The notes beneath the pieces are model-generated. The model worked only from the letters and a program-made list of their open reading frames with translations. It did no database searches and was not told the origin of the DNA. The position numbers and the translations under genes were made by a program. From Chloroflexota bacterium (GTDB lineage: Bacteria; Chloroflexota; Anaerolineae; Anaerolineales; DRMV01), in the NCBI GenBank assembly GCA_013153335.1, contig JAADEP010000210.1:1-6095 (forward strand): 6,095 nucleotides of DNA, written 5' to 3'. Positions 5,813 through 6,095 of the stretch are shown here, in pieces (positions within the stretch are counted from its first letter, which is position 1; every line of letters begins with the position of its first letter).

Positions 5813-6032
5813 GCCGCGGGTTGGAAGCCCGCGGCTAGGATAAAATTGCGCGCGAATTATCTGGCCCAACGCGGGCGTGCGGTGATGCATTTTTCGCGGA
5901 CGAGCAGGCGGCAAACGCCCGCGGGCCGGGACAGCGGGGTGGGCGGGTTCAGCCGCCCGCGGGTCAAGCGCGGGTTCCGCCGCCCGCGAATCTCGCGGGG
6001 TGGGCCATGGGCGCGCTCGCGTCGCCGCAGGC
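5813..6032. repeat. Intergenic direct repeat, copy 2 (220 bp)
   Basis: The same order of parts as copy 1. Hairpin A spans 5814-5834 (9-bp stem with one T:G pair that is allowed in RNA), TAAAATTG lies at 5841-5848, hairpin B at 5939-5960 and hairpin C at 5969-5988. It is 23 bp longer than copy 1: one extra G after hairpin A, about 17 bp of extra GC-rich sequence before hairpin B (in 5912-5940) and about 5 bp before GGCCATGG. The 38 bases from 5783 (end of copy 1 into copy 2) and from 6003 (end of copy 2 into copy 3) are identical. Confidence 0.85.
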
Positions 6033-6095
6033 GCCGCGGGCTGGAAGCCCGCGGCTAGGATAAAATTGCGCGCGAATCACCCGGCCCACCGCAGG
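6033..6095. repeat. Intergenic direct repeat, copy 3 (first 63 bp, cut by the window end)
   Basis: Hairpin A here is perfect (CCGCGGGCT 6034-6042 with AGCCCGCGG 6046-6054). It is followed by CTAGGATAAAATTGCGCGCG, as in copy 2. After that the copy diverges slightly (AATCACCCGGCCCACCGCAGG against AATTATCTGGCCCAACGCGGG), so the array continues to the right but may be decaying. Confidence 0.8.

Noticed and set aside
5423..5914. Open frame of 163 codons on the minus strand across the repeats and the end of the znuA-like gene
   Set aside because: Same cause: it is antisense to a clear gene at one end and translates the repeat at the other.
5648..6058. Open frame of 136 codons on the plus strand across the repeats
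   Set aside because: It exists because the direct repeat is stop-free and copies 1 and 2 fall in the same frame. Differences between copies are not concentrated at third positions, there is no ribosome-binding site, and the product is only Arg/Ala/Gly-rich repeat translation.
5616..6095. CRISPR array
   Set aside because: The repeated units are about 200 bp and are similar along nearly their whole length, with no short repeat and unique spacer pattern.
5616..6095. Insertion sequence
   Set aside because: No transposase-like reading frame and no pair of terminal inverted repeats bounding the block; a non-autonomous mobile repeat remains possible and is listed as a finding.
1..6095. Defence island around sbcC and the acidic membrane protein
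   Set aside because: SbcC has the standard Rad50 layout and the neighbours are housekeeping genes; no toxin, nuclease, methylase or phage gene is present.

Overview
This 6.1 kb window is GC-rich, tightly packed bacterial DNA. One partial gene lies on the minus strand at the left edge, followed by six complete genes on the plus strand and an intergenic repeat block of about 480 bp at the right edge. Every complete gene has a clear start, and all but recR have a close, strong ribosome-binding site. The menaquinone gene menA, the extended -10 promoters of the TGTTANAAT type, the alanine-, arginine- and glutamine-rich proteins and the GC-rich intergenic hairpin repeats would fit a GC-rich, possibly thermophilic environmental lineage such as Chloroflexota. 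That assignment is an inference from style; the window holds no rRNA or other phylogenetic marker that I can place.

Layout. Positions 1-248 (minus) hold the first 82 codons of menA, a prenyltransferase of menaquinone synthesis. Positions 249-356 form a divergent control region with an 8-bp hairpin and a perfect 12-bp palindrome that contains an extended -10. Next comes a probable two-gene unit: an unrecognised 80-residue, very acidic, tail-anchored membrane protein (357-599) and, 15 bp later, sbcC (615-3179), the Rad50-like ATPase of the SbcCD nuclease. A second extended -10 overlaps the sbcC stop codon and probably drives a cytoplasmic thioredoxin (3215-3538), a secreted rhodanese lipoprotein (3570-3989) and recR (3996-4610). 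A 91-bp gap with a bulged hairpin then precedes a zinc/manganese-type ABC transporter binding lipoprotein, ZnuA-like (4702-5601). From 5616 to the window end there are two full copies and one partial copy of a hairpin-rich direct repeat of about 200 bp, each copy carrying a -10-like TAAAATTG element.

How the genes relate. SbcC and RecR are both DNA-repair proteins, and both bind zinc through Cys pairs. The thioredoxin and the rhodanese belong to thiol and sulfur chemistry but act on opposite sides of the membrane. The ZnuA-like protein would deliver Zn (or Mn) to an ABC importer whose other subunits are not in the window. SbcD, the obligate partner of SbcC in known systems, is also absent here. 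I see no complete new defence or mobile system. The least explained items are the acidic membrane protein next to sbcC, the hairpin upstream of the znuA-like gene, and the promoter-bearing intergenic repeats.
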